Assembly (NCBI GenBank): GCA_051004815.1
Contig: JBPCJY010000169.1
Location: 1-48,970 of the forward strand
DNA: 48,970 nucleotides
From: JBBQXY01 sp051004815
Lineage (GTDB): Bacteria > Chloroflexota > Ktedonobacteria > Ktedonobacterales > Ktedonobacteraceae
Reading direction: 5' to 3'
The translations under genes were made by a program, and so were the position numbers. Below the pieces are notes generated by a model. The model was not told where the DNA came from. It saw only the letters and a list, made by a program, of their open reading frames with translations, and did not search any database. Positions 7,672 to 15,700 of this stretch are shown here, piece by piece; within the stretch, counting starts at the first letter, position 1; each line of letters begins with the position of its first letter.

Positions 7672-9489
7672 CTATGCTAATGTATAGCGATGCTCTGCCA
7701 GTGCATACAGCCGTTTCCAGAGCAGCCGATTCAGTACCACTACAAAAATAGCCATCAAGAGTGTTCCCGCGAGCACCTTGGCGAAGTCTCCAGCCGCAGC
7801 CGCCGACGCGATACTGGCTCCCAAACCAATCGTGCTGACGGTATGATTATTGAACTGTACATACTCTGAGACGATACTCGCGTTCCATGCCCCGCCGCTG
7901 GCCGTCAGCAGGCCAGTGATCAAATAAGGGAAAATAGCGGGGAGAATGAGTGTGCGCCAACGTCGCCAGCCTGTCACATGATAGACGGTAGTCGCCTCTC
8001 GTAGATCACTGGGAATAGACATCGCCCCCGCGATGACATTAAAGAGAATATACCACTGCGTCCCCAGCAGCATGAGCAGGATCGCGGCAAACGAAAGTCC
8101 TCCCGGCAAACCGACGAGGGCCAATAACAGCACCGGAAAGAGTGCTGTCGCTGGCACAGAGGCAATAACCTGGACAACAGGCTGCAATCGTCGCGACCAT
8201 CGCGGCGAAAGTCCGATCGCGACACCAAGCGGCACCGTCCACGCAACACCAATCAGTAATGCTGCCAGGGTACGCAACCAGGTGGCAAATGCGGCCAATA
8301 GCAAACTTCCCCACGTTGCCAGGTTCACTTGTATCAGCAGGAGCACCATCTCCCAGATGCCCCACACTACAAATGCCGCGAGTAGTAACATGAAAATATA
8401 TGTCACTATGCGCCCAATAGTGAATTTGCTTGTTCCCTTTGCACTAGATGGAGATGATAAGTCGGTATCAAGCGGCTGCAAGCGGTTCAAAATCCCCGCC
8501 AGCAGCCGTCCTATCGGGTAAAAGACGTGATGATTGATAAAGGCAATGAAGGCTGAGCGACGTAGGGCGTTGAGCACCGGTGAGTGCGGGGCATCACTGC
8601 TACTACTCAATTCGACCTTGAACTTGTCAGCCCAGGCCACCAATGGTCGCCAGAACAGCAGGTCAAGCAGGATAATCAGGATAATCAGCGTTGCTAAGCC
8701 AAGCAACAATGCACCAGTATCGCCTGCGTTAGCTGCCGCTTGTAAATAGGAACCAAGTCCGGGTAATTGGAAGGAGTGGCTTCCTAACGTAAATTGCTCG
8801 GAGGCCATCAGGAAGAACCACCCACCGGCCCAACTCATCATACTGTTCCATATCAGGCCTATCATTGATGATGGTAGTTCCAGGGTCACGAACCGTTGCC
8901 AGGGACGCAGGCGGGTAACAATAGCTACCTCGCGTAAATCGGCTGGCAGTGTACGCACGGAGTGGTAAAAGCTGAAGGTCATATTCCAGGCCTGGCTGGT
9001 AAATATCAGGATTACACTTGCCAGTTCGAGGCCAACATTTGAGTGTGGAAATACAGCTACCAGCGTGAGGATGACCACTGGTAGAAACGAGAGGATGGGA
9101 ATACTTTGCAGGATATCGAGCAGTGGCACCATGACGATACTTGCATGGCGATGCGTTGCCGCGATATGTCCATAGACCAGGGTAAATATCAGGGAGAGCA
9201 GATAGCCCAGGATCATACGCAGCAACGAATAGCCCGCGTAGGCTGGCAATGCAGTGAATGAAAGATCGATCTTGACCGTCGGGGTAAGACGAGCCGTCCA
9301 GCGCGATGCTGCTACCACGAGCAGCGCGATAGCGGCGATTACAGCAAGAATAATAATGAGATCGGTGATGCCAAACCGCCGTTTCACCTGTCGATCAGCG
9401 CGTGTCTTCTGCTTCTGGACTTGTGGGTGTGATGGCTGTTGCAATTGTTCGCGTTCACGCTGGTTGTCCGGTATATGCACCTGAGCCAT
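7672..9489 (-). CDS. Fused double ABC importer permease (NitT/TauT type)
   Basis: Membrane protein of 605 residues in which two binding-protein-dependent permease domains are joined in one chain. Each half carries the EAA-type coupling loop: PADLREVAIVTRLRPWQRF near residue 200 and PSDLREATTVYHVTGWRRW near residue 500, each followed by a helix with GGAWN/AGGWF-type sequence. The N-terminal 35 residues are polar and basic, then about 12 membrane helices follow. Fusion removes the need for two separate permease subunits. It is the first gene of a two-gene operon with the ATPase, and the start ATG follows a purine-rich AAAGGGGG site. Confidence 0.87.
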   Translation of the reverse strand: MAQVHIPDNQREREQLQQPSHPQVQKQKTRADRQVKRRFGITDLIIILAVIAAIALLVVAASRWTARLTPTVKIDLSFTALPAYAGYSLLRMILGYLLSLIFTLVYGHIAATHRHASIVMVPLLDILQSIPILSFLPVVILTLVAVFPHSNVGLELASVILIFTSQAWNMTFSFYHSVRTLPADLREVAIVTRLRPWQRFVTLELPSSMIGLIWNSMMSWAGGWFFLMASEQFTLGSHSFQLPGLGSYLQAAANAGDTGALLLGLATLIILIILLDLLFWRPLVAWADKFKVELSSSSDAPHSPVLNALRRSAFIAFINHHVFYPIGRLLAGILNRLQPLDTDLSSPSSAKGTSKFTIGRIVTYIFMLLLAAFVVWGIWEMVLLLIQVNLATWGSLLLAAFATWLRTLAALLIGVAWTVPLGVAIGLSPRWSRRLQPVVQVIASVPATALFPVLLLALVGLPGGLSFAAILLMLLGTQWYILFNVIAGAMSIPSDLREATTVYHVTGWRRWRTLILPAIFPYLITGLLTASGGAWNASIVSEYVQFNNHTVSTIGLGASIASAAAAGDFAKVLAGTLLMAIFVVVLNRLLWKRLYALAEHRYTLA

Positions 9490-9612
9490 ACTCTACCCCC
9501 TTTCCTCTGTAGCTACACTGCATAAAAAAACTTGGCCAGTATACTTTTACCTACTGCCAAGATACAGCGTTCTTTGTTATTGTACAATACTCTCTTCTAT
9601 TGTAGCAGAATC

Positions 9613-9671
9613 GCGTAGGGGAGACGGCTTGTCCTCGCCCGCCCTTCGGTGACAAGCCGTCTCCCCTACGC
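9613..9671. terminator. 21-bp perfect inverted repeat
   Basis: Arms 9613-9633 and 9651-9671 around a 17-base loop. It lies behind the MFS gene stop (minus strand, 9687) and upstream of the permease gene, so it can end MFS transcription. The arm GTAGGGGAGACGGCTTGTC resembles GTAGGGGCGA-type dispersed hairpins such as the one at 48799-48901. Confidence 0.5.
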
Positions 9672-9686
9672 AGACCATCTTCTGCC

Positions 9687-10988
9687 TCACACATTTTTCA
9701 CCCGTTCAGGATTCTTCAACAGGAGAAAGGCTACCAGAGCCATCGCTAACGACACAGCAATACCGATAGCGAACGTGATCTGTGGCGTGATCCACAGGCC
9801 AACGAGTGCCTGAGTCAGCGGGCCAAGCATGACAGCAAGCGAGATGGCTGACCCACGTAGGCCCATGATCTGGCCGCGATTTTCGTCGCTGGTGGCACCC
9901 AGGTAGATGCTGCCCATTGCTGGCTCGACAAAGGCACTGCCCAGTCCTGCCAGGGCCGCTCCCGCTATGAGAAGCGGATAGAGGGGAGCCACTAACATGA
10001 CCACAATCAAGCCACTAAAGAGCAGACTGCCGGTGACGATGAGCGGCTTTTTCGGCAAGGTCTCTGAGAGCCGCCCCAGCAAGAGCGGGAAGACGGCCAA
10101 AGCCATGCCATAGACACTGAACAACATGCCATACTGTGTTGTACTGTAGTGAAGCACCTTCTCAAAGAAGAAAGGGAACTGCGGGAACACGAATGGGTAG
10201 GTAAAGATCATCCCGAAATCGATCACGAGGAACGGAGCCACGAGCCAAATCAGGCGAGCCAGGCGCCATTCCCTCGGCTTGTGATCTGTCGTCCCACGCC
10301 TGGCTTGCTGCGCTCTCGCCTCAACCCGCACATGCTTTGGCAGTGTTTCAGGCACCATGAAGATTGCCAGCAGAGAAGCCGCTAGAGCGATACCAGCCGA
10401 GAGCAGGAAGGGACTGCTAAAACCCAGCGTTTGATAGAGGAAGCCTCCCAAGCCAGGACCCAGTGCGAAACCAACTGCCTGTGCCGTCGTGAGAAATCCT
10501 ATCCAGCGCCCTTGCTTCGCAAGCGGGATCGTATCGCCCACCATCGACATCGCAACAGGGATCAAGCCAGAAAGCAACATGCCCTCAACAAAGCGGATGG
10601 GAATGAACAGCAGCGGCACATTGACGAACGCCAGCAGCAGGTTGGTGACGATAAAACCGGCCAGCGAGATAAAGAGGATGGGCTTGCGACCAATGCGACC
10701 AGACCATGTTCCCATTGGTGTGCTGAAGAGAAACATCCCCAGACCAAAGGCCCCTTCCATCAACGCCAGCATCTCAGATCCCAGCCCCAGGGCTTGCAAG
10801 CGCTGCGGGAAAACGGGAAGGATCACGGCAAAGCCAGTCATCATCAAAGCAACGCAGCCGATCAGGAACATCAGAGCCGCGGTGATAGATCGCGCCTTTT
10901 TCACAGGAGAAGCCGCAATGGGTCTTACCCTCACCACATTCTCCAGAGGAGCAGTGACTGTATCGTGATCAAGGAACCTTGTAGCCAT
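9687..10988 (-). CDS. MFS-type drug/metabolite exporter
   Basis: Major facilitator protein of about 433 residues with 12 likely membrane helices in two six-helix halves. Motif A is visible in the loop between helices 2 and 3 as GTWSGRIGRKP. The open frame continues to 11192, but the ATG at 10988 has GGAAAGG nine bases upstream and leaves a usual short cytoplasmic N-terminus before the first helix, so it is preferred. The HxlR repressor gene lies just upstream on the same strand, and a 17-bp palindrome matching the one before hxlR sits at 11043-11059. Substrate is likely a toxic organic compound sensed by HxlR (inference). Confidence 0.85.
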   Translation of the reverse strand: MATRFLDHDTVTAPLENVVRVRPIAASPVKKARSITAALMFLIGCVALMMTGFAVILPVFPQRLQALGLGSEMLALMEGAFGLGMFLFSTPMGTWSGRIGRKPILFISLAGFIVTNLLLAFVNVPLLFIPIRFVEGMLLSGLIPVAMSMVGDTIPLAKQGRWIGFLTTAQAVGFALGPGLGGFLYQTLGFSSPFLLSAGIALAASLLAIFMVPETLPKHVRVEARAQQARRGTTDHKPREWRLARLIWLVAPFLVIDFGMIFTYPFVFPQFPFFFEKVLHYSTTQYGMLFSVYGMALAVFPLLLGRLSETLPKKPLIVTGSLLFSGLIVVMLVAPLYPLLIAGAALAGLGSAFVEPAMGSIYLGATSDENRGQIMGLRGSAISLAVMLGPLTQALVGLWITPQITFAIGIAVSLAMALVAFLLLKNPERVKNV

Positions 10989-11042
10989 CTGTTTCATCCT
11001 TTCCGATCTCGCGAGTTGTTCTCTTTCCTTCTCGCATATATA

Positions 11043-11059
11043 ACTTGCAATTTGCAAGT
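11043..11059. promoter_or_regulatory. Operator-like palindrome before the MFS gene
   Basis: ACTTGCAA-T-TTGCAAGT, a perfect 8-bp inverted repeat around one base, 55 bp upstream of the MFS start. A copy with two changes lies before the HxlR gene. Probable HxlR binding site (inference). Confidence 0.65.
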
Positions 11060-11232
11060 GTCTTCTACATACCTCTTCTTCCTGCCCCTCCAAAAACCGG
11101 AAATCACCAGAAGAACGAATCAAAATGAGGCCACTACTGCTCTCAGTTAGATGGGGAAATGAGACATCCCATAAAAAAACAGCAGAGTTCACGACGAGAA
11201 CCTTGCCGTTTTGCGGAAGTTAAGGAGCAGTG

Positions 11233-11691
11233 CTAGACGAATTGACCCACAAGACTCTTCTCACCTACAAAAACAGAGCCGCCACTCTGCACCGTTTCAC
11301 GAATGAGTCGAATCATTTTCTCTCTATCGGCCTTCATCAGGGCAATCCAGGCCGCCGGAGCACCAGTGCGTGGATCGTGCTCGGCACTCCAGTTCGCCAT
11401 TTCCACCAGGACAGGGATGAGATCGAGACCTTTTTCCGTCAGGGCATACTCCTCTTTTCGCTTATCTTTCTCCGAAAGTTTTTTCACCAGTAGTCCTTGC
11501 TGCTCCAGTTGAGTGAGGCGGTTGGCGAGAATATTGGTCGCCATCCCTTCCTCTGAGGCCAAAAATTCCCCATACGTCTTCTTCCCAAAGTAGACGATAT
11601 CACGGATGATTAAAAGCGACCACGGATCGCCAAACATCTCTAAGGCAAAGTTGATTGGGCAGTCCGAGCGTCTTTGATATTTGTGTTTCAT
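11233..11691 (-). CDS. HxlR-family transcriptional regulator
   Basis: Winged-helix repressor of about 152 residues. The family pattern is clear: a conserved cysteine in RRSDCPINFALEMFGDPW, then LLIIRDI, the recognition helix region MATNILANRLTQLEQQGLL and the wing KRKEEYALTEKG. HxlR proteins often sense electrophiles or aromatic compounds through the N-terminal cysteine and control exporters or detoxifying enzymes. The ATG at 11691 is preferred by family length; the ATG at 11712 behind AGGAAA is possible. A promoter with a palindrome across its -35 box lies upstream, and the MFS gene follows with the same palindrome. Confidence 0.85.
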   Translation of the reverse strand: MKHKYQRRSDCPINFALEMFGDPWSLLIIRDIVYFGKKTYGEFLASEEGMATNILANRLTQLEQQGLLVKKLSEKDKRKEEYALTEKGLDLIPVLVEMANWSAEHDPRTGAPAAWIALMKADREKMIRLIRETVQSGGSVFVGEKSLVGQFV

Positions 11692-11729
11692 GCTCTCAAC
11701 ACTCTTTCTCATTTTCCTGGTTTTAGAAT

Positions 11730-11760
11730 AGTATAGCATGTTTACTTGTATTTTGCAAGT
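11730..11760 (-). promoter_or_regulatory. hxlR promoter with overlapping operator
   Basis: On the minus strand TTGCAA (11758-11753), a 17-base spacer and TATACT (11735-11730) form a good sigma-A-type promoter. The palindrome ACTTGTATTTTGCAAGT (11744-11760, plus strand) covers the -35 box and matches the palindrome before the MFS gene at 15 of 17 positions, which fits autorepression. Confidence 0.65.
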
Positions 11761-11898
11761 AATATCAAATAACGAGAGCGTATATTTGTGTGGGAAATGC
11801 GCTCCTGTTCGTCAAATAATTCCCTCAAATGCCACCAACGTGGTATAACCATAGTACGTGTTTTTATACAAGCTGAAATACCAATAAGGAGAAAAATC

Positions 11899-11961
11899 AT
11901 GCCTGCTACATGTATTCATTTGGACCAGATACGGGAAGTGACACCGATTGCACTGCCGTAG
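11899..11961 (+). pseudogene. Remnant of a UBP-type zinc-finger gene (20 codons)
   Basis: An ATG with a good AAGGAG site (11886-11891) opens a 20-codon frame whose residues 5-17 read CIHLDQIREVTPI. This matches, from memory, the N-terminal signature of bacterial UBP-type zinc-finger proteins (C-x-H-LDQI-x-x-V-x-P), which normally run to 80 or more residues. The frame stops at once afterwards and no zinc-finger body follows, so this looks like the stub left by a deletion. It ends 29 bp before the S9 peptidase start. Confidence 0.5.
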
Positions 11962-11990
11962 GTTGTCTAACGTACTAAAGAGGAACAACA

Positions 11991-13937
11991 ATGACCGAAC
12001 TCACCGCCGCTCTCATCGCGGATATTTCCCTACCGCAAGCACTACAGGTTTCCCCTGATGGAACGTATGTCGCCTACACTCTCAGGCCGCTCAGCAAGAA
12101 AGAGGAACATGCAACAAGCGCAATCTGGCTGGCCCCTACTGACGCATCTCGCCTTGCCCGGCAATTTACGCGTGGTGACGTAGCAGACAGTCACCCTCAA
12201 TGGTCTCCTGATGGCAACCAAATAGCTTTTCTCTCTGACCGCGCCAAACGTGGCACATCACAACTCTACCTTATCGCTACTGACGGTGGTGAGGCTCAGC
12301 CACTGACTCCTACAACCAACAAAAAGGCGGTATTGGACTTCGCGTGGTCGCCCGCTGGAGGGCATATCGCCTTTACCAGCGCGGACGAGCCGAAAGAGGA
12401 AGATGAGCGACGTGAAAAAGATCGCGATGACGCGCAGGTATACGGCGAGCGCAGACCATATGCCCGTTTACGTCTGGCCTCTCTCGCCTCACACGAGGTT
12501 GCGACGCTCGTGAGCGGCGATCGTCACATTCAAGAACTTGCTTGGCATCCTCATGGTGCTGAACTTGCCTATGTTGTCTGGCCGTCACCGGAGTTGAATT
12601 CTATCTCTCTCGAAAATGTCGTGGAGCGCATTCCGCTTGCCGGTGGAGAGCCACAGGTCGTCTGTCGTTTTCCCGGTAACATCGGTTCCTTGACCTGGTC
12701 TTCTGATGGGCAGACTATCCTTTTTGTCGCCTCTGCCTCCGCTAAAAGTCAATCTTCAATGGCAGTCTATGCTGTTCCTGCTCAAGGTGGCGAACCACGG
12801 CGTATTGCCTGCGGTGAGACGAATTGTGCCGCGGATTTGTGCCGCTTGCAACAAGATGAACAAGTAGTGCTCAGTATCCTGGAAGGCTTGGAGACACATT
12901 TTTGCAAGGTGAATCCCGACACGGGTGCGGTCACAACACTCTTTCCCACTGCACCACAAGACCGTGCTGGCGACTATGGAGATTGGCATGTACGCACTAT
13001 CGAGGGTGGCAAGACGATGCTAGCAGTTGTGCGCAGTTCAGGTACGCAACCGCAAGAAGTTTGGGCTGGACTGATCGAAGGTGCCGATGGAGAACCTGCT
13101 CTCCATCAGGTCTCGTCACATCAAGAGCAATTCGCTGGCCTAACATTTGGCTCACAAGAACCATTTTTCTGGACAGCATCCGATGGTCTAAAATTGGATG
13201 GCATATTGGTACGACCGCCGCACATCTCAAGTGATCGTCCATTACCGACTGTAGTACTGGTTCACGGTGGACCGTATTGGCGTTGGGACCAGGCATTGAC
13301 GCTGAGTTGGGGCAATTGGTCACAATGGTTAGCTCTAGCCGGATACGCTGTGCTCATGCCCAATCCGCGTGGTGGCAGTGGGCATGGTGAGGAGTTTGCC
13401 GCCGCCGCTCGCGGCGATGTAGGCGGGGCTGATTATGGCGATGTGATGTCTGCCGTAGATGCCGCCATTGAGCGCGGCATTGCTGACCCTGAGCGGCTCG
13501 GTATCGGTGGCTGGAGTCAAGGCGGCTTTATGACCGCGTGGGCAGTAACACAAACAGAACGTTTCAAGGCCGCGATCATGGGCGCAGGTGTCAGCGATTG
13601 GGGCATGATGGCAATGACCAGCGATTTGCCGGAATTTGAGAGCGAACTGGGCGGCAGTGTGCCCTGGGATGGGTTCGCATTGCATCAACACATGAAGCTT
13701 AGCCCAATCACGTTTGTCCGACAGGTGAAAACGCCCGTATTAATTCTGCATGGGGAAAAAGATGAGCGTGTACCAATCAGCCAGGCAATAGGATATCACA
13801 GAGCATTACGAGATTGCCGCGTACCCACCGAGTTGGTAATTTATCCACGAGAACCCCACGGTATTAGCGAACGCGCCCATCAGATAGACCTGCTGCAACG
13901 TGTGCGAACGTGGTATGATCGCTGGCTACGCTCCTGA
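11991..13937 (+). CDS. S9-family serine peptidase (acylaminoacyl-peptidase/POP-like)
   Basis: Protein of 648 residues that should cleave short peptides in the cytoplasm, since no signal peptide is present. Residues 1-400 form a beta-propeller with WD40-like/PD40 repeats such as SPDGTYVAYTLRP, SPDGNQIAFLSDR and SSDGQTILFVAS. Residues 410-648 form the alpha/beta-hydrolase catalytic domain with the triad Ser509 (GGWSQGG), Asp591 (HGEKDERVP) and His623 (EPHG). The oxyanion segment HGGPYW is also present. Length and layout match acylaminoacyl-peptidase-like S9 enzymes. The ATG follows a GAGGAACAAC region; a zinc-finger gene stub lies directly upstream. Confidence 0.9.
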   Translation: MTELTAALIADISLPQALQVSPDGTYVAYTLRPLSKKEEHATSAIWLAPTDASRLARQFTRGDVADSHPQWSPDGNQIAFLSDRAKRGTSQLYLIATDGGEAQPLTPTTNKKAVLDFAWSPAGGHIAFTSADEPKEEDERREKDRDDAQVYGERRPYARLRLASLASHEVATLVSGDRHIQELAWHPHGAELAYVVWPSPELNSISLENVVERIPLAGGEPQVVCRFPGNIGSLTWSSDGQTILFVASASAKSQSSMAVYAVPAQGGEPRRIACGETNCAADLCRLQQDEQVVLSILEGLETHFCKVNPDTGAVTTLFPTAPQDRAGDYGDWHVRTIEGGKTMLAVVRSSGTQPQEVWAGLIEGADGEPALHQVSSHQEQFAGLTFGSQEPFFWTASDGLKLDGILVRPPHISSDRPLPTVVLVHGGPYWRWDQALTLSWGNWSQWLALAGYAVLMPNPRGGSGHGEEFAAAARGDVGGADYGDVMSAVDAAIERGIADPERLGIGGWSQGGFMTAWAVTQTERFKAAIMGAGVSDWGMMAMTSDLPEFESELGGSVPWDGFALHQHMKLSPITFVRQVKTPVLILHGEKDERVPISQAIGYHRALRDCRVPTELVIYPREPHGISERAHQIDLLQRVRTWYDRWLRS

Positions 13938-13975
13938 GAGAGGAAAAGTAACTGTCATACAAAAACTACGTTAGG

Positions 13976-15139
13976 CTATGGCGAAGTGGGTGCGCCGTCT
14001 AGCTTCTCTGGAGCTGGTTGTTGTAGTTGTATAGGAATCACTTGCGTCTCAAATTGTTGAGGGTGGTTATGTTCCCACCTTTTCCAGAATGAGGTAATAA
14101 TTTCCTGAATGACGCCTGCGAGCGGCACCGAGAAAAAGCCACCAAGAACACCAAAAAGCTGCCCACCCGCTAAGAGCGCAAAAAGTGCCACAATAGGATG
14201 CAGTCCAATGGAATGGCTAAAGATGCGTGGGGCCAATACCTGCCCTAGCACAATCTGCTGCAGCAGCACAATAAAGATGACCACAATAAGGACTGTTACC
14301 CATCCCTGGGGGATCGCCGCCAGGATACATAGCATCCCACTTACATAGCCCCCGATCATCGGGATGAAGAATAGCAGGAAGAAGATCACGCCCAGCAACG
14401 TTGCATAAGGCACATGGAGCAGCGTGAGCACCACACCAGTACACACCGCCCCTATCGCGGAAAGCAGCAATAGGCCGCGAAAGTACCCACCCACACTGCG
14501 ATCAAGCGTGTGTACTAAAAAAGTGACGGTATCGCGCTGCGCTAACGGCGTCTTGTTACATAGCCAGCGCACAAGGCGTGGCCCATCAACGACAAAGTAG
14601 ACGCTAAGCGTGATAATAATGATGAATGTAATGAAGTTACTGAGAATACCAGTCAACAAAGGAACGATTCCCGTGATAAAGCCCTGCACCTGGGAGAGCA
14701 ATTGATTCCTATACTGGTCAATCTGCTGCTGCGAAATTCCAAACTGACCCAGGAAATCTATCGCTGCTTGGAGAAAACGCTGTCCCGGTGGCCCAAAGAG
14801 CGATTGTATGGAAGAGGACGATTCGCGCACCAGAGAGAATACTACAAAATAGACAATCACACTCAGCACAGCTACAACCACTACATAAGCGATAGCGATT
14901 GCCAGGGGTTGTGGGAGTCGTCGCTGCAACAACAGTGTAAACGGATGCATCATATAGGCAAGCAACGCCGAAATAAGTACTACAATAAGTGCGTTCGAGA
15001 TCAATGAAAGTGCGTAGAGTATGATCGCCCCAATAACAATATACGCGAGAATCGTCAGTGCTACAATAAGACGCCTCGTCCAGGTAGTGCGAAAAGAGGG
15101 CTGAATAGAGCTATGTTCTTGAATAGAATTTGAAGACAT
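13976..15139 (-). CDS. AI-2E family transporter-like permease
   Basis: Integral membrane protein of about 387 residues with the AI-2E family layout: two N-terminal helices, a helix pair, a long soluble loop with SSIQSLFGPP, and a C-terminal block of helices containing the family stretch FFIPMIGGYVSG and the closing FFSVPLAGVIQEI. Members export or exchange small molecules or ions; some act as Na+(Li+)/H+ antiporters, so autoinducer export is not implied. The start at 15139 has GGGAGAAAGG upstream and is preferred over the longer frame from 15172. It is convergent with the S9 peptidase gene. Confidence 0.85.
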   Translation of the reverse strand: MSSNSIQEHSSIQPSFRTTWTRRLIVALTILAYIVIGAIILYALSLISNALIVVLISALLAYMMHPFTLLLQRRLPQPLAIAIAYVVVVAVLSVIVYFVVFSLVRESSSSIQSLFGPPGQRFLQAAIDFLGQFGISQQQIDQYRNQLLSQVQGFITGIVPLLTGILSNFITFIIIITLSVYFVVDGPRLVRWLCNKTPLAQRDTVTFLVHTLDRSVGGYFRGLLLLSAIGAVCTGVVLTLLHVPYATLLGVIFFLLFFIPMIGGYVSGMLCILAAIPQGWVTVLIVVIFIVLLQQIVLGQVLAPRIFSHSIGLHPIVALFALLAGGQLFGVLGGFFSVPLAGVIQEIITSFWKRWEHNHPQQFETQVIPIQLQQPAPEKLDGAPTSP

Positions 15140-15227
15140 GCCGTGTGTTGCCTTTCTCCCGAATATTTCCACTCCGTCTGTTCATGCATAAAATCGCCTG
15201 TTTTTTTGCATCGAATGCACCCCCGTT

Positions 15228-15449
15228 CTACGTGTCCTTTGTATCGTCTGGCACATCCTCTAATAAATCACCCGTTGGTATCCCTAAAACTCTGGCTATC
15301 TTCTCCAATACCGAAATCTCCACATGTCGGTATGGGTCATGCCAAAGCCGCCGTATTGTGTTCTGGCTAACATCCGACTTTCTGGACAGTGTTGAAATAT
15401 TAAAGCCCCTCTGTTCTGCCAGTTCCTTTACCCGTAAACGTACTGTCAT
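15228..15449 (-). CDS. Small XRE-family DNA-binding protein
   Basis: Protein of about 73 residues consisting almost only of a Cro/CI-type helix-turn-helix: VKELAEQRGFNISTLSRKS, SQNTIRRLW and EISVLEKIARVLGIPTGDLL. The inner ATG at 15449, behind GGTAGAGG, is preferred; the longer frame to 15506 would run into the palindromic region. A palindrome lies about 65 bp upstream, which fits autoregulation. It may also act on the divergent histidine kinase gene, but that is a guess. Confidence 0.75.
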   Translation of the reverse strand: MTVRLRVKELAEQRGFNISTLSRKSDVSQNTIRRLWHDPYRHVEISVLEKIARVLGIPTGDLLEDVPDDTKDT

Positions 15450-15512
15450 ATCCTCTACCTTACTCGTGATGAGTCGATTGTACTTGACTTTCAGGTTGAC
15501 GGGCATCTACCG

Positions 15513-15530
15513 TATGTGGTATACCATATA
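15513..15530. promoter_or_regulatory. Palindrome upstream of the small XRE gene
   Basis: TGGTATACCA (15517-15526) is a perfect palindrome inside an 18-bp imperfect one. Its place between the XRE gene and the divergent kinase gene fits an operator (inference). Confidence 0.4.
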
Positions 15531-15573
15531 TGGCAGGTCACGCACGTAAATTGGCCTGAAGAGGAATTACCGC

Positions 15574-15690
15574 ATGAATGACATTATGGGAGAGCTTGAA
15601 GCACTCAAAACAGCTCTTACCTTCATTTGCTTAGTCGAGTATAGCTCAGGAATATGGTATAATTGCAAACAAACTGGCAATCAGATTTGA
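15574..15690 (+). CDS. Possible 38-residue peptide
   Basis: A short frame starting with ATG behind GAGGAAT, MNDIMGELEALKTALTF at its start, ending 10 bp before the kinase start. A TATAAT box for the kinase gene overlaps its 3' end. It may be a chance frame; no family is recognised. Confidence 0.25.
   Translation: MNDIMGELEALKTALTFICLVEYSSGIWYNCKQTGNQI
15658..15663 (+). promoter_or_regulatory. -10 box of the histidine kinase gene
   Basis: TATAAT preceded by TGG (an extended -10 form), 37 bp before the GTG start of the kinase. No convincing -35 box was seen at the right distance. Confidence 0.4.
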
Positions 15691-15700
15691 GGTTACATAC

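Noticed and set aside
10431..11150. Plus-strand open frame of 239 codons opposite the MFS gene
   Set aside because: It is antisense to the MFS membrane helices, with a histidine/glutamine-rich composition typical of a shadow frame.
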